This document shows, one piece after another, positions 37,463 through 44,945 of a stretch of 64,000 nucleotides of DNA; positions within the stretch are counted from its first letter, which is position 1; each line of letters starts with the position of its first letter. The notes under the pieces were generated by a model, which had not been told where the DNA came from, searched no databases, and saw nothing but the letters and a program-made list of their open reading frames with translations. The stretch comes from Kribbella qitaiheensis (lineage in GTDB: Bacteria; Actinomycetota; Actinomycetes; Propionibacteriales; Kribbellaceae). Position numbers and translations under genes: made by a program. The stretch is taken from contig NZ_CP043661.1 in NCBI RefSeq assembly GCF_014217565.1, positions 3,968,001 through 4,032,000 on the forward strand, given 5' to 3'.

Positions 37463-39118
37463 TCAGCTCTCCCGCATCGGGATCCTGACTCCCTGCTCGG
37501 CCGCAACCTCTTCAGCTCGTTGGTACCCGGCATCCACGTGCCGAATCACACCCATCCCCGGGTCGTTGGTGAGTACCCGTTCCAGCTTCCGCCGGGCCAG
37601 CTCGGTGCCGTCGGCAACCGACACCTGACCGGCGTGGATCGACCGGCCCATCCCGACCCCACCACCGTGGTGGATGGAGACCCAGGAGGCACCGCTGGAG
37701 ACATTCACCATCGCGTTCAGCAGCGGCCAGTCCGCGATCGCGTCCGAGCCGTCCAGCATTCCCTCGGTCTCCCGGTACGGCGAGGCGACGGATCCCGTGT
37801 CCAGGTGGTCCCGGCCGATCACGATCGGCGCTTCCAGCTCGCCGGAGGCAACCATGTCGTTGAACCGTACCCCGGCCTTGTCCCGTTCGCCTTGGCCCAG
37901 CCAGCAGATCCGGGCCGGCAGCCCCTGGAAGGCGACCCGCTCCTGCGCCATCTTGATCCACCGGGTCAGGTGCTCGTTGTCCGGGAACAGTTCGAGGATC
38001 GCCTGGTCGGTCTTGGCGATGTCGGCCGGGTTGCCCGACAGCGCGGCCCACCGGAACGGGCCCCTCCCCTCGCAGAACAACGGCCGGATGTACGCCGGTA
38101 CGAAGCCGGGGAAGTCGAATGCGCGGGAGTAGCCGGCCTTGCGGGCCTCGTCGCGGATCGAGTTGCCGTAGTCGAACACCTCGGCCCCCGCGTCCTGGAA
38201 GCCCACCATCGCCTCGACGTGCCGCGCCATCGACTCCTGCGCGCGCTCGGTGAAGCCGGCCGGGTCCTTCTCCCGTGCGGTGGTCCAGTCCTCGAACTCC
38301 ACACCCACCGGCAGGTACATCAGCGGGTCGTGGGCCGAGGTCTGGTCGGTCACGATGTCGATCGGCGCACCGCGCCGCAGCAGGTCCGGCACGATCGAGG
38401 CCGCGTTGCCGAGGACACCGATCGACAACGGCTTGCGGGCCGCCCGCGCTTCCTCGGCCAGCCGCAGCGCGTCGTCCACGGACTTCGCCTGTACGTCGAG
38501 GTAGCGGTGCTCGATCCGCCGCTTGATCCGCGAGTCGTCCACGTCGATGCAGATCGCCACGCCGTCGTTCATCGTCACCGCGAGCGGCTGCGCGCCACCC
38601 ATGCCGCCGAGTCCTGCGGTCAGCGTGACCGTGCCGGCCAGCGTGCCGTTGAACTTCTTCGCCGCGACAGCCGCGAACGTCTCGTACGTGCCCTGCAGGA
38701 TGCCCTGGGTGCCGATGTAGATCCACGACCCGGCCGTCATCTGGCCGTACATCGTGAGCCCCATCGCCTCCAGCTTGCGGAACTCCTCCCAGTTGGCCCA
38801 GTCGCCGACCAGGTTGGAGTTCGCGATCAGCACCCGCGGCGCCCACTCGTGCGTCTGCATCACGCCGACCGGCCGACCGGACTGCACCAGCATCGTCTCG
38901 TCGTCCTTCAGCGTGGTCAGCGTCCGGACCATCGCGTCGAAGGAGTTCCAGTCGCGCGCCGCCTTGCCGGAGCCGCCGTACACGACCAGCTCGTCAGGGT
39001 GCTCCGCGACCTCGGGGTCGAGGTTGTTCTGCAGCATCCGCAGCGCGGCTTCCTGCTGCCAGCCGCGGGCGGTGAGCGTAGTACCGCGAGCGGCGCGAAC
39101 GGGACGTGGTCCGGACAT
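37463..39118 (-). CDS. hutU: Urocanate hydratase HutU
   Basis: The 551-residue enzyme converts urocanate to imidazolonepropionate using NAD+ as an electrophile. The ATG at 39118 ([15 protein letters not shown]) is preferred; a longer frame overlaps hutH. Visible features are [12 protein letters not shown] near the start, the NAD-binding [16 protein letters not shown] (about residue 155) and the conserved cysteine region [16 protein letters not shown] (about 410). Length matches the family (about 555). It lies 29 bp after hutH. Confidence 0.97.
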   Translation of the reverse strand: MSGPRPVRAARGTTLTARGWQQEAALRMLQNNLDPEVAEHPDELVVYGGSGKAARDWNSFDAMVRTLTTLKDDETMLVQSGRPVGVMQTHEWAPRVLIANSNLVGDWANWEEFRKLEAMGLTMYGQMTAGSWIYIGTQGILQGTYETFAAVAAKKFNGTLAGTVTLTAGLGGMGGAQPLAVTMNDGVAICIDVDDSRIKRRIEHRYLDVQAKSVDDALRLAEEARAARKPLSIGVLGNAASIVPDLLRRGAPIDIVTDQTSAHDPLMYLPVGVEFEDWTTAREKDPAGFTERAQESMARHVEAMVGFQDAGAEVFDYGNSIRDEARKAGYSRAFDFPGFVPAYIRPLFCEGRGPFRWAALSGNPADIAKTDQAILELFPDNEHLTRWIKMAQERVAFQGLPARICWLGQGERDKAGVRFNDMVASGELEAPIVIGRDHLDTGSVASPYRETEGMLDGSDAIADWPLLNAMVNVSSGASWVSIHHGGGVGMGRSIHAGQVSVADGTELARRKLERVLTNDPGMGVIRHVDAGYQRAEEVAAEQGVRIPMRES

Positions 39119-39147
39119 GTGTGATCCAGCCTTTCTGACGGTGTCTT

Positions 39148-40692
39148 TCAAGACAGCGGACCGGTGACGGCCTCGACGGCGGACAAGTAGGTGCCGTCAG
39201 CAACGAGCCGGACGGAGTGCGCGATCTCGGGGGCGAGGTGCCGGTCGGTGCCAGGTCCCTCGACGTGCTCCCGCAGTACAGCCCGTACTGCGGTGGTGGC
39301 GGGCGACGGTTCCAGCGGTGCCCGCATGTCCAGGGCGCGTGCCGCGGTCAGGATCTCGACCGCCAGCACCTGCTGGAGTCCGTCGATGCTCTTGCGGAGC
39401 TTGCGTGCGGCGGACCATCCCATCGAGACGTGGTCCTCCTGCATCGCGCTGCTCGGAATGGAGTCGACGCTGGCCGGAACCGCGAGCCGCTTCAGCTCGG
39501 ACACGATCGCGGCCTGCGTGTACTGCGCGATCATGTGACCGCTGTCGACGCCCGGATCGTCCGCCAGGAAGGCATTGAGGCCGTGGCTGCGCGAGACGTC
39601 GAGGAACCGATCCGTACGCCGTTCGCTGATGCTGGCCACGTCGGCGACGGCGATCGCGAGGAAGTCGAGCACGTACCCGACAGGCGCGCCGTGGAAGTTG
39701 CCGTTGGACTCGACACGACCGTCCGGAAGCACGACCGGGTTGTCGATCGCGGCGGCCAGCTCCCGGCCGGCCACGGTCGCCGCGTGCGAGCAGGTGTCCC
39801 GCGCAGCACCGTGCACCTGCGGCGAACACCTCAGAGAATAAGCATCCTGGACCCGGTTGCAGTCCGGTCCGCGATGGCTGGCGACGATAGGACTGTCAGC
39901 CAGTACTGCGCGCAGGTTGGCGGCGGCCGCGCCCTGCCCCGGGTGCGGGCGGAGTGCTTGCAGGTCGGCAGCGAATACACGGTCGGTGCCGAGCTGACCC
40001 TCCACACTCATGGCGGCGGCGATGTCGGCGGTCTTGAGTAGGCGATCCAGGTCGGCCAGCGCGAGCACCAGCATGCCGAGCATGCCGTCGGTGCCGTTGA
40101 TCAGCGCCAGGCCTTCCTTCTCGGCCAGCACGACCGGCTTCAACCCGTTGGCTTCGAGGGCCTCACCGGCGTCGCGGAGAGTGCCGTCGGCATCGCGGAC
40201 CTTGCCCTCACCCATCACGGCGAGAGCCACGTGCGACAGCGGAGCCAGGTCGCCCGAACAGCCGAGGCTGCCGTACTCGTGCACGACGGGAGTCAGCTTC
40301 GCGTTCAGCAACCCGGCGTACGCCTGGGCGGTCTCGGGTCTGACCCCGGTCCGGCCGGTCGCGAGCGTCGACAGCCGGAGCAACGCGAGCGCCCGCACCA
40401 CCTCGGTCTCGACCTCGGGCCCGGAGCCGGCCGCGTGCGACCGGACCAGACTGCGCTGGAGCTGGGCCCGGAGCTCGGGCGCGATGTGTCGCGTCGCCAA
40501 TGCCCCGAACCCGGTGGACACGCCGTAGTGCGGGGTGTCCGCGTGGGCGAGCGCCTCGATCGCAGCCCGCGACTTCGCGATCTGCTCGAGAGCCTGGTCA
40601 TCGATCCGCACCGGCGCCCCGTACCGCGCCACCGCGACGACGTCGTCCGCACTCAGCGGCCCGACCCCAACAACTACCTCTACTGTCTGCAC
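39148..40692 (-). CDS. hutH: Histidine ammonia-lyase HutH
   Basis: The 514-residue enzyme removes ammonia from histidine to give urocanate. The GTG at 40692 ([17 protein letters not shown]) is chosen, with GGGAGGGG 12 nt or so upstream; the open frame beyond runs into tandem repeats. The catalytic Tyr is in [11 protein letters not shown], the MIO-forming triad in [15 protein letters not shown] is Cys-Ser-Gly rather than the commoner Ala-Ser-Gly, and [27 protein letters not shown] and MQEDHVSMG are conserved. It is the first gene of the cluster, just downstream of a repeat-filled leader. Confidence 0.96.
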   Translation of the reverse strand: MQTVEVVVGVGPLSADDVVAVARYGAPVRIDDQALEQIAKSRAAIEALAHADTPHYGVSTGFGALATRHIAPELRAQLQRSLVRSHAAGSGPEVETEVVRALALLRLSTLATGRTGVRPETAQAYAGLLNAKLTPVVHEYGSLGCSGDLAPLSHVALAVMGEGKVRDADGTLRDAGEALEANGLKPVVLAEKEGLALINGTDGMLGMLVLALADLDRLLKTADIAAAMSVEGQLGTDRVFAADLQALRPHPGQGAAAANLRAVLADSPIVASHRGPDCNRVQDAYSLRCSPQVHGAARDTCSHAATVAGRELAAAIDNPVVLPDGRVESNGNFHGAPVGYVLDFLAIAVADVASISERRTDRFLDVSRSHGLNAFLADDPGVDSGHMIAQYTQAAIVSELKRLAVPASVDSIPSSAMQEDHVSMGWSAARKLRKSIDGLQQVLAVEILTAARALDMRAPLEPSPATTAVRAVLREHVEGPGTDRHLAPEIAHSVRLVADGTYLSAVEAVTGPLS

Positions 40693-40826
40693 CCGCCCAT
40701 TGCACCCCTCCCCACCCCGCACCGATAGCACCGCCACCCCACTTCCTGTCTCAAACCCGAGACACCTGCCCACCAAGATTCCCCGCCCCACGTCCCACCG
40801 CCCTCGCCCAGCCCAGCCCAGCCCAA

Positions 40827-40891
40827 CCACGGCCACCTGCCAAGGTGTGGCCAACCCAGCCACGGCCACCTGCCAAGGTGTGGCCAACCCA
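40827..40891. repeat. Two tandem 33-bp units upstream of hutH
   Basis: Copy 1 is 40827-40859 and copy 2 is 40860-40891, identical over 32 bases. Each contains the foldback GGCCACCT...AGGTGTGGCC, so each unit can form its own hairpin. Confidence 0.9.
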
Positions 40892-40926
40892 CCGATATGG
40901 GGGTTCCCCCCCTCCAATGGGGGTTC
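40887..40926. repeat. Two degenerate copies of the 20-bp VNTR unit
   Basis: CCCACCGATATGGGGGTTCC (40887-40906) and a weaker copy (40907-40926, ending AATGGGGGTTCC) resemble the main array at 41015. They suggest the array was once longer or has spread. Confidence 0.6.
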
Positions 40927-41014
40927 CCCCACAGGCACAGCAATGGGGTAACCCCCACAGGAGAGGCGAAGCACCGGGTCCTGCGCGATGGACCGGCGAC
41001 GTGAGTGTGCTTAG

Positions 41015-41212
41015 CCCACCGGTGTGGGGGTTCGCCCATCGGTGTGGGGGTTCGCCCACCGGTGTGGGGCTTAGCCCATCGGTGTGGGGGTTCGCCCACC
41101 GGTGTGGGGCTTAGCCCATCGGTGTGGGGGTTCGCCCATCGGTGTGGGGCTTAGCCCACCGATGTGGGGTTCGCCCATCGGTGTGGGGCTTAGCCCACCG
41201 ATGTGGGGTTCG
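41015..41212. repeat. Ten-unit 19/20-bp tandem repeat (VNTR-like) upstream of hutH
   Basis: Ten head-to-tail units with pattern CCCAYCGRTGTGGGG(G/C)TT(C/A)G: eight of 20 bp and two of 19 bp (41155-41173 and 41194-41212). Two variants (ending GTTCG and CTTAG) largely alternate, which implies duplication of pairs. Each unit junction forms a small foldback (TGGGGC-TTA-GCCCA). The array lies in the 573-bp gap between hutH and the divergent acetyltransferase. Open frames through it are repeat artefacts. Confidence 0.95.
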
Positions 41213-41265
41213 CCCATCGGGTTCCAGGGGTTATTCGCGACCCCGGGCGGCTTTAAGGTCAGAGG

Positions 41266-42204
41266 ATGGGGTTCGAGATCCGGGCGGCGGCGCCCGATGA
41301 CGCGGTGGGGATCGCAGCCGTGTGGGCAGCGGCGATGCCGCACCTGGTGAAGACCGCGCGGGGTGTCGAGGCCGAGCTGCGAACCAACAGTTCGCGCATC
41401 GTGCTGATCGCCGTCGAAGACGAGAAGGTCGTTGGCTACGGCAACGTCTATCTGCCGCCTCCGGGGACTCCGGACGGCTCGCGGCTCCGGGTCACGGTGC
41501 AGGTGCCGCCCGCGGACCGTGGTCGTGGGATCGGCGGCGCACTCACCGAGGCGATCACTCGCGCTGCAACGGAAGCGGGCGGCGGCGGTCTGCTGATCGT
41601 CGTTTCTGATGACGACGAGTCGCGGCGGTTCGCGGCCAGTCACGGATTCACCCTGACCCGGCAGATGAGCCACGCCAGGGCCGAGCTGAACCAGTTGCCC
41701 GAGCCGGCCGCGGTACCGGACGATCTGCGGCTGGTCGACTTCGACGACGTCGATCCACACCGGCTCTGGGAAGCCTGGGGTGCCGTCGCCGGTGGCGATC
41801 CGAGCGGCCTGTCGAACACACCGGAGTACGACGAGTGGCTCGCGGCGGATTGGCACCATCCGGACCTCCGGCACGATCTGAGCATCGCCTTGCTGGCTGA
41901 GGACGGGTCGGTGGTGTCGTTCGTGAGCACCACGGCCGACGCGGAGCGCAAGGTGATCTGGTCGAACCTGACCGGCACCATCCCGGCGTACCGGGGCCGT
42001 GGGCTGGCCAAGGTGGTGAAGTCGGTCGCGCTGGCTCGCAGCAGGGACGCCGGGCTCGTCACCGCGTTCACCGGCAACGACAGCAACAACGTGCCGATGC
42101 TCGCGGTGAACCGCTGGCTCGGCTACCAAGTCACTGCCGGCGCCTGGACCGCCGTGCGAATTCTGACCCCACCCCACCACCCCGGTCAGGAAAAGGCCCT
42201 CTGA
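41266..42204 (+). CDS. Tandem GNAT acetyltransferase (two GNAT domains)
   Basis: The 312-residue protein has two GNAT-like halves. The N-terminal half (residues 1-150) has VTVQVPPADRGRGIGGALTEAI as acetyl-CoA loop. The C-terminal half (about 155-305) has WSNLTGTIPAYRGRGLAKVVKSVALARSRDAG and the closing NVPMLAVNRWLGYQ. The arrangement resembles mycothiol synthase-like double GNATs, but the acceptor is unknown. The ATG follows AGAGG directly, so the transcript may be leaderless. It is divergent from hutH across the repeat block. Confidence 0.88.
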   Translation: MGFEIRAAAPDDAVGIAAVWAAAMPHLVKTARGVEAELRTNSSRIVLIAVEDEKVVGYGNVYLPPPGTPDGSRLRVTVQVPPADRGRGIGGALTEAITRAATEAGGGGLLIVVSDDDESRRFAASHGFTLTRQMSHARAELNQLPEPAAVPDDLRLVDFDDVDPHRLWEAWGAVAGGDPSGLSNTPEYDEWLAADWHHPDLRHDLSIALLAEDGSVVSFVSTTADAERKVIWSNLTGTIPAYRGRGLAKVVKSVALARSRDAGLVTAFTGNDSNNVPMLAVNRWLGYQVTAGAWTAVRILTPPHHPGQEKAL

Positions 42205-42206
42205 CA

Positions 42207-42398
42207 ATGACCAGATTCTTCATCGCCATCGGCGTCTTCGCCGCCCTGGCCATCGCGGTCGGCTTCCTGCTGTCCGGCAAGGCGGACTTCGCCTGGGGCG
42301 TCGCCCTCGGCCTGTTCGGCCTGGCCCTGATCGGCGAAGGCCTGCGGCTCTGGCTGAGGCACGACCGCGCCAAGAGCCGCCAATCGTCCGAAATCTGA
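42207..42398 (+). CDS. Small two-helix membrane protein
   Basis: This 63-residue protein starts 2 nt after the double-GNAT stop. Two hydrophobic segments (about residues 4-22 and 28-48) are separated by GKADFAWG, with a basic C-terminal tail (WLRHDRAKSRQSSE). No family was recognised. The tight spacing suggests co-transcription with the acetyltransferase. Confidence 0.65.
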   Translation: MTRFFIAIGVFAALAIAVGFLLSGKADFAWGVALGLFGLALIGEGLRLWLRHDRAKSRQSSEI

Positions 42399-42422
42399 GA
42401 GCTGGGCGCTACTGTCGCTGTT

Positions 42423-43181
42423 GTGAGCGGCAACGTTCCCGCCTCGACCCGCACCCTGCGGGTGCTGACGTTCCTGGCCACCCAGCCCGGTCCGGTACCG
42501 ATGGAGCGCATCGCCTCCGCGGTCGGCCTGCCGCGCTCGTCCACCTATCACTTGCTCAAGGCAATGATCGGTGAGGGCTTCGTGGTGCACCTGCCGGAGG
42601 AGAAGCGGTACGGCCTCGGCGTCGCCGCGTTCGAGATCGGATCGGCCTATCTCCGCCACGATCCGCTCGAGCGACTGGCCCGGCCGTTGCTCGTCCAGCT
42701 CGTCGCGGACGTCGGCCAGACCGCGCACCTGGGTGTCCTGCACGGCCGCGAACTCGTCTACCTGCTGAAAGAACAGCCGCCCCGCCCGGTCACCCTCGTC
42801 ACGGACGTCGGCGTCCGCCTCCCGGCCACGCTCACAGCCTCCGGCCGCGCCCTCCTCGCCGAATTGCCGGCCGCCCAGGTGCGCGCCTTGTTCCCGGCGC
42901 CGGAGAGCTTCGTACGGCGTACCGACCACGGGCCGCAAACGCTGAGCCAGCTACGCAGACTCCTTGCGGACGAACGCCGGCAGGGCTTCGCCATCGAGGA
43001 ATCGCACATCACCCCAGGATTCGCCTCGGTCGCCAGCGTCGCCGTCGACCACGCCGGTCACCCGGTCGCCGCCATCAGCGTCACCTTCCGCACCGAGTCC
43101 GTCCCACCCGAAGCCCGGCCATCCCTGGCACGGCGTACAAAACAAGCAGCCGACGCCCTGACTCGCCGCCTGCACGGCTGA
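42423..43181 (+). CDS. IclR-family transcriptional regulator
   Basis: The 252-residue protein starts at GTG 42423. The N-terminal winged helix is at about 8-70 (ATQPGPVPMERIASAVGLPRSSTYHLLKAMIGEGFV). The IclR effector domain follows (LLVQLVADVGQTAHLGVLHGRELVYL, LPATLTASGRALLAELP, GFAIEESHITPGFASVASVAVDHAG). It lies about 1.7 kb from hutH and could regulate histidine use, but the local context does not prove that. It ends before a bidirectional terminator. Confidence 0.9.
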   Translation: MSGNVPASTRTLRVLTFLATQPGPVPMERIASAVGLPRSSTYHLLKAMIGEGFVVHLPEEKRYGLGVAAFEIGSAYLRHDPLERLARPLLVQLVADVGQTAHLGVLHGRELVYLLKEQPPRPVTLVTDVGVRLPATLTASGRALLAELPAAQVRALFPAPESFVRRTDHGPQTLSQLRRLLADERRQGFAIEESHITPGFASVASVAVDHAGHPVAAISVTFRTESVPPEARPSLARRTKQAADALTRRLHG

Positions 43182-43196
43182 GAAGCAGCAAAAACG

Positions 43197-43238
43197 CGAC
43201 GGCCCTCCCGGAGCCACCTGACTCTGGGAGGGCCGTCG
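43197..43238. terminator. Bidirectional terminator between iclR-type gene and rpsN
   Basis: CGACGGCCCTCCC and its complement form a perfect 13-bp stem (43197-43209 with 43226-43238) with a short inner GAG/CTC pairing. It lies between convergent genes and serves both. Confidence 0.85.
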
Positions 43239-43283
43239 GACCTGCTGCTCGCCGGGCGCGGCATCCACGTCGCGCGGGGCGGG

Positions 43284-43589
43284 CTACCAGGAGGACTTGG
43301 TGATGCCCGGGAGTTCGCCTCTGTGCGCCATGGTGCGGAAGCGGACCCGGGAGATGCCGGCCTTGCGGAGGAATCCGCGCGGGCGGCCGTCGGCCACATC
43401 GCGGTTGCGGATCCGGATCGGGCTCGCGTCGCGTGGCAGCTTCTGGAGTTTCAGCTGAGCCTCGTCGCGGGCGTCGGAGGAGCTGACGGGATCGGCGATG
43501 ATCCGCTTCAGCTCCGCCCGCCGCTCGGCGTACAGGGCCACTGTCTTCATGCGTTGCTCGTTCTTGGCGATCTTGCTCGTCTTCGCCAC
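43284..43589 (-). CDS. rpsN: Zinc-independent 30S ribosomal protein S14
   Basis: The 101-residue S14 has no cysteine, so it is the C-minus (non-zinc) form: [14 protein letters not shown] at the start and [33 protein letters not shown] at the end, with the longer middle that replaces the zinc ribbon. Bacteria with zinc-binding S14 often make this form under zinc starvation. It follows rpmG by 3 nt. Confidence 0.96.
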   Translation of the reverse strand: MAKTSKIAKNEQRMKTVALYAERRAELKRIIADPVSSSDARDEAQLKLQKLPRDASPIRIRNRDVADGRPRGFLRKAGISRVRFRTMAHRGELPGITKSSW

Positions 43590-43592
43590 GCT

Positions 43593-43760
43593 CTACCGCT
43601 CTTCGCGGAACTCGACGTGCTGACGGACCTTGGGGTCGTACTTGCGGATCGTCAGCCGATCCGGGTCGTTGCGCCGGTTCTTCCGGGTCACGTAGGTGAA
43701 CCCGGTGCCCGCCGTACTGCGCAGCTTGATGATCGGGCGAACTCCGTCGCGCTTGGCCAT
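43593..43760 (-). CDS. rpmG: Zinc-independent 50S ribosomal protein L33
   Basis: This 55-residue protein starts at the ATG 43760 ([20 protein letters not shown]), with GGAAAGG just upstream; a longer frame begins earlier but lacks a site. It contains no cysteine ([22 protein letters not shown]), so it is the C-minus paralogue. It forms a two-gene unit with rpsN. The candidate Zur box at 43868 lies about 110 bp upstream. Confidence 0.95.
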   Translation of the reverse strand: MAKRDGVRPIIKLRSTAGTGFTYVTRKNRRNDPDRLTIRKYDPKVRQHVEFREER

Positions 43761-43867
43761 CTGACCTTTCCTTCCAGGCGTGTCCCACGCCATCGAACCC
43801 TTGAGTACCGTGAACAGCGGCCGTCCGGTGGGCTATTCCCGGTAGCCTCCAGCAGTGTACGTTGTAC

Positions 43868-43887
43868 TGGTTATCATTTTCAATAAG
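43868..43887. promoter_or_regulatory. Candidate Zur box in the divergent ribosomal-protein promoter region
   Basis: On the minus strand the sequence reads CTTATTGAAAATGATAACCA, in which TGAAAATGAT is the left half of actinobacterial Zur sites. It is AT-rich against a very GC-rich background and lies between divergent sets of zinc-independent ribosomal protein genes, exactly where Zur control is expected. Confidence 0.75.
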
Positions 43888-43899
43888 ACGGGAGACGCG

Positions 43900-44262
43900 G
43901 TGATCCTGAGCAGCGACGACGAGACGGCCGCAGCGCTGGCCCGGGCAATCAATCCGCAGGCGCTGGTTCGGACGACCCCGGCCGACCTCCTCGGAGTACG
44001 GCTGCATGATCCCGACACGGCCGAGACCTGGGTCGAGCCCGGCGCCATCAGCGCGCCGCTGCAGGACGGCGGCCGGGTCCGGACGCTGGAGTGGCACCCC
44101 GAGCACGGCGACCGCGCGACGTACCTGTCCATCACCGGAATCGACCTGGACATCTGGGAATTGGAGCGCCGCCTGGATGGTTGTGTACTTCGTGCGGATG
44201 AATCGGCCGGCCAGCTGACTGATCCGTTCGCCCCTTATCTGGAAGGAAGTGCAGCAGCATGA
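43900..44262 (+). CDS. Stand-alone CobW C-terminal-like domain protein
   Basis: A GTG at 43900 with GGGAG 5 nt upstream gives a 120-residue protein; an in-frame extension to 43855 would run through the Zur box, so it is rejected. Residues of about 55-105 ([41 protein letters not shown]) resemble the C-terminal domain of CobW/COG0523 zinc chaperones, and [15 protein letters not shown] the end of their GTPase domain. The P-loop and other GTP-binding motifs are absent. It overlaps rpmE2 by 4 nt. A role in zinc handling or as a remnant is inferred from context. Confidence 0.7.
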   Translation: MILSSDDETAAALARAINPQALVRTTPADLLGVRLHDPDTAETWVEPGAISAPLQDGGRVRTLEWHPEHGDRATYLSITGIDLDIWELERRLDGCVLRADESAGQLTDPFAPYLEGSAAA

Positions 44263-44507
44263 AGAATGATGTTCACCCCGACTACCGCCGGGTCGTTTTC
44301 CGCGACAAGTCCGGTGACTTCAGCTTCCTCACCGGCTCGACTCGCACCAGCACCGAGACCATCGAGTGGCACGACGGGAACACCTACCCGGTCGTCGATG
44401 TCGAGATCTCGTCCGCGACTCACCCGTTCTACACGGGTCAGCAGCGCGTGATGGACACCCAGGGCCGCGTCGAGAAGTTCAACAAGCGGTACGGCAAGGC
44501 TTCTTGA
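44259..44507 (+). CDS. rpmE2: 50S ribosomal protein L31 type B (zinc-independent)
   Basis: The 82-residue protein has the type B L31 pattern ([65 protein letters not shown]) and no cysteine. It replaces zinc-binding L31 when zinc is scarce. It is translationally coupled to the CobW-C-like gene and followed by a strong terminator. Confidence 0.97.
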   Translation: MKNDVHPDYRRVVFRDKSGDFSFLTGSTRTSTETIEWHDGNTYPVVDVEISSATHPFYTGQQRVMDTQGRVEKFNKRYGKAS

Positions 44508-44519
44508 TCCGCAGCCGGC

Positions 44520-44554
44520 AAAGGCCCGCCGCTCTTCGGGAGCGGCGGGCCTTT
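44520..44554 (+). terminator. Rho-independent terminator of the rpmE2 transcript
   Basis: AAAGGCCCGCCGCTC and its complement form a perfect 15-bp stem with a TTCGG loop, 13 bp after the rpmE2 stop and ending in CTTT. Confidence 0.92.
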
Positions 44555-44645
44555 CGCATTCCCGTACGCCGGTCCGACGGCGACCCCGCCGCGTTCTAGC
44601 TTCGGTGCCATCCCCTGGCCCCCTAACCTCCGCCCGCCTCGGCAC

Positions 44646-44699
44646 CGCTTACGTCCGAAGAAGTGGAGGGACGTGTTGTCCCTTCTTCGGACGCAAGCG
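44646..44699. other. Long hairpin in the 432-bp gap before the HAL-like gene
   Basis: An 18-nt arm beginning CGCTTACGTCCGAAG (44646-44663) pairs with 44682-44699 with a single mismatch, and the inner AGGGAC/GTCCC can extend it. Nothing else recognisable was found between 44555 and 44939. It could be a terminator for leftward transcription, a structured leader or a small palindromic repeat. Confidence 0.6.
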
Positions 44700-44945
44700 G
44701 AGACGCCACGGTTCAGTACTGCGGTGACCGAACAGGCCGTACATGGTCACATCGTTGCCGTTGACAACCAGACCGTTCGCCGGTGGCGGCCGGACGTCGT
44801 ACCGGGGTCTGGTCGAGGTCGCGCCGGGCAGCCATCCGCTCGAGGAACCCGCTGAACAACCGCGCGGTGCGGGTGTCTCGGGTTTCAGACACCAGAGCGG
44901 GTGCGGGTACGGCGTGAGGGGGGTCACAGGTCGCACACTGTGCAG

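Noticed and set aside
40693-40974. N-terminal extension of HutH
   Set aside because: The extra residues are Gly-rich translation of the repeat region; lyase similarity begins only after 40692.
41015-41212. Possible CRISPR array
   Set aside because: The units are directly contiguous with no spacers, of 19-20 bp, and no cas genes are in the window.
41071-42207. Leftward open frame through the VNTR and opposite the double-GNAT gene
   Set aside because: The C-terminal part is only the translated repeat (PHRWAKPHTGG-type) and the rest is antisense to a good GNAT protein.
43855-43899. NKxD-like GTPase motif (FNKTG) at the start of the CobW-like gene
   Set aside because: The stretch is the candidate Zur box and lies upstream of a better start (GTG 43900 with GGGAG), so it is probably not translated.
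44650-44745. Small leftward ORF of 31 codons (MYGLFGHRSTEPW...)
   Set aside because: It ends inside the long hairpin, has no clear ribosome site and no recognised family; coincidence cannot be excluded.
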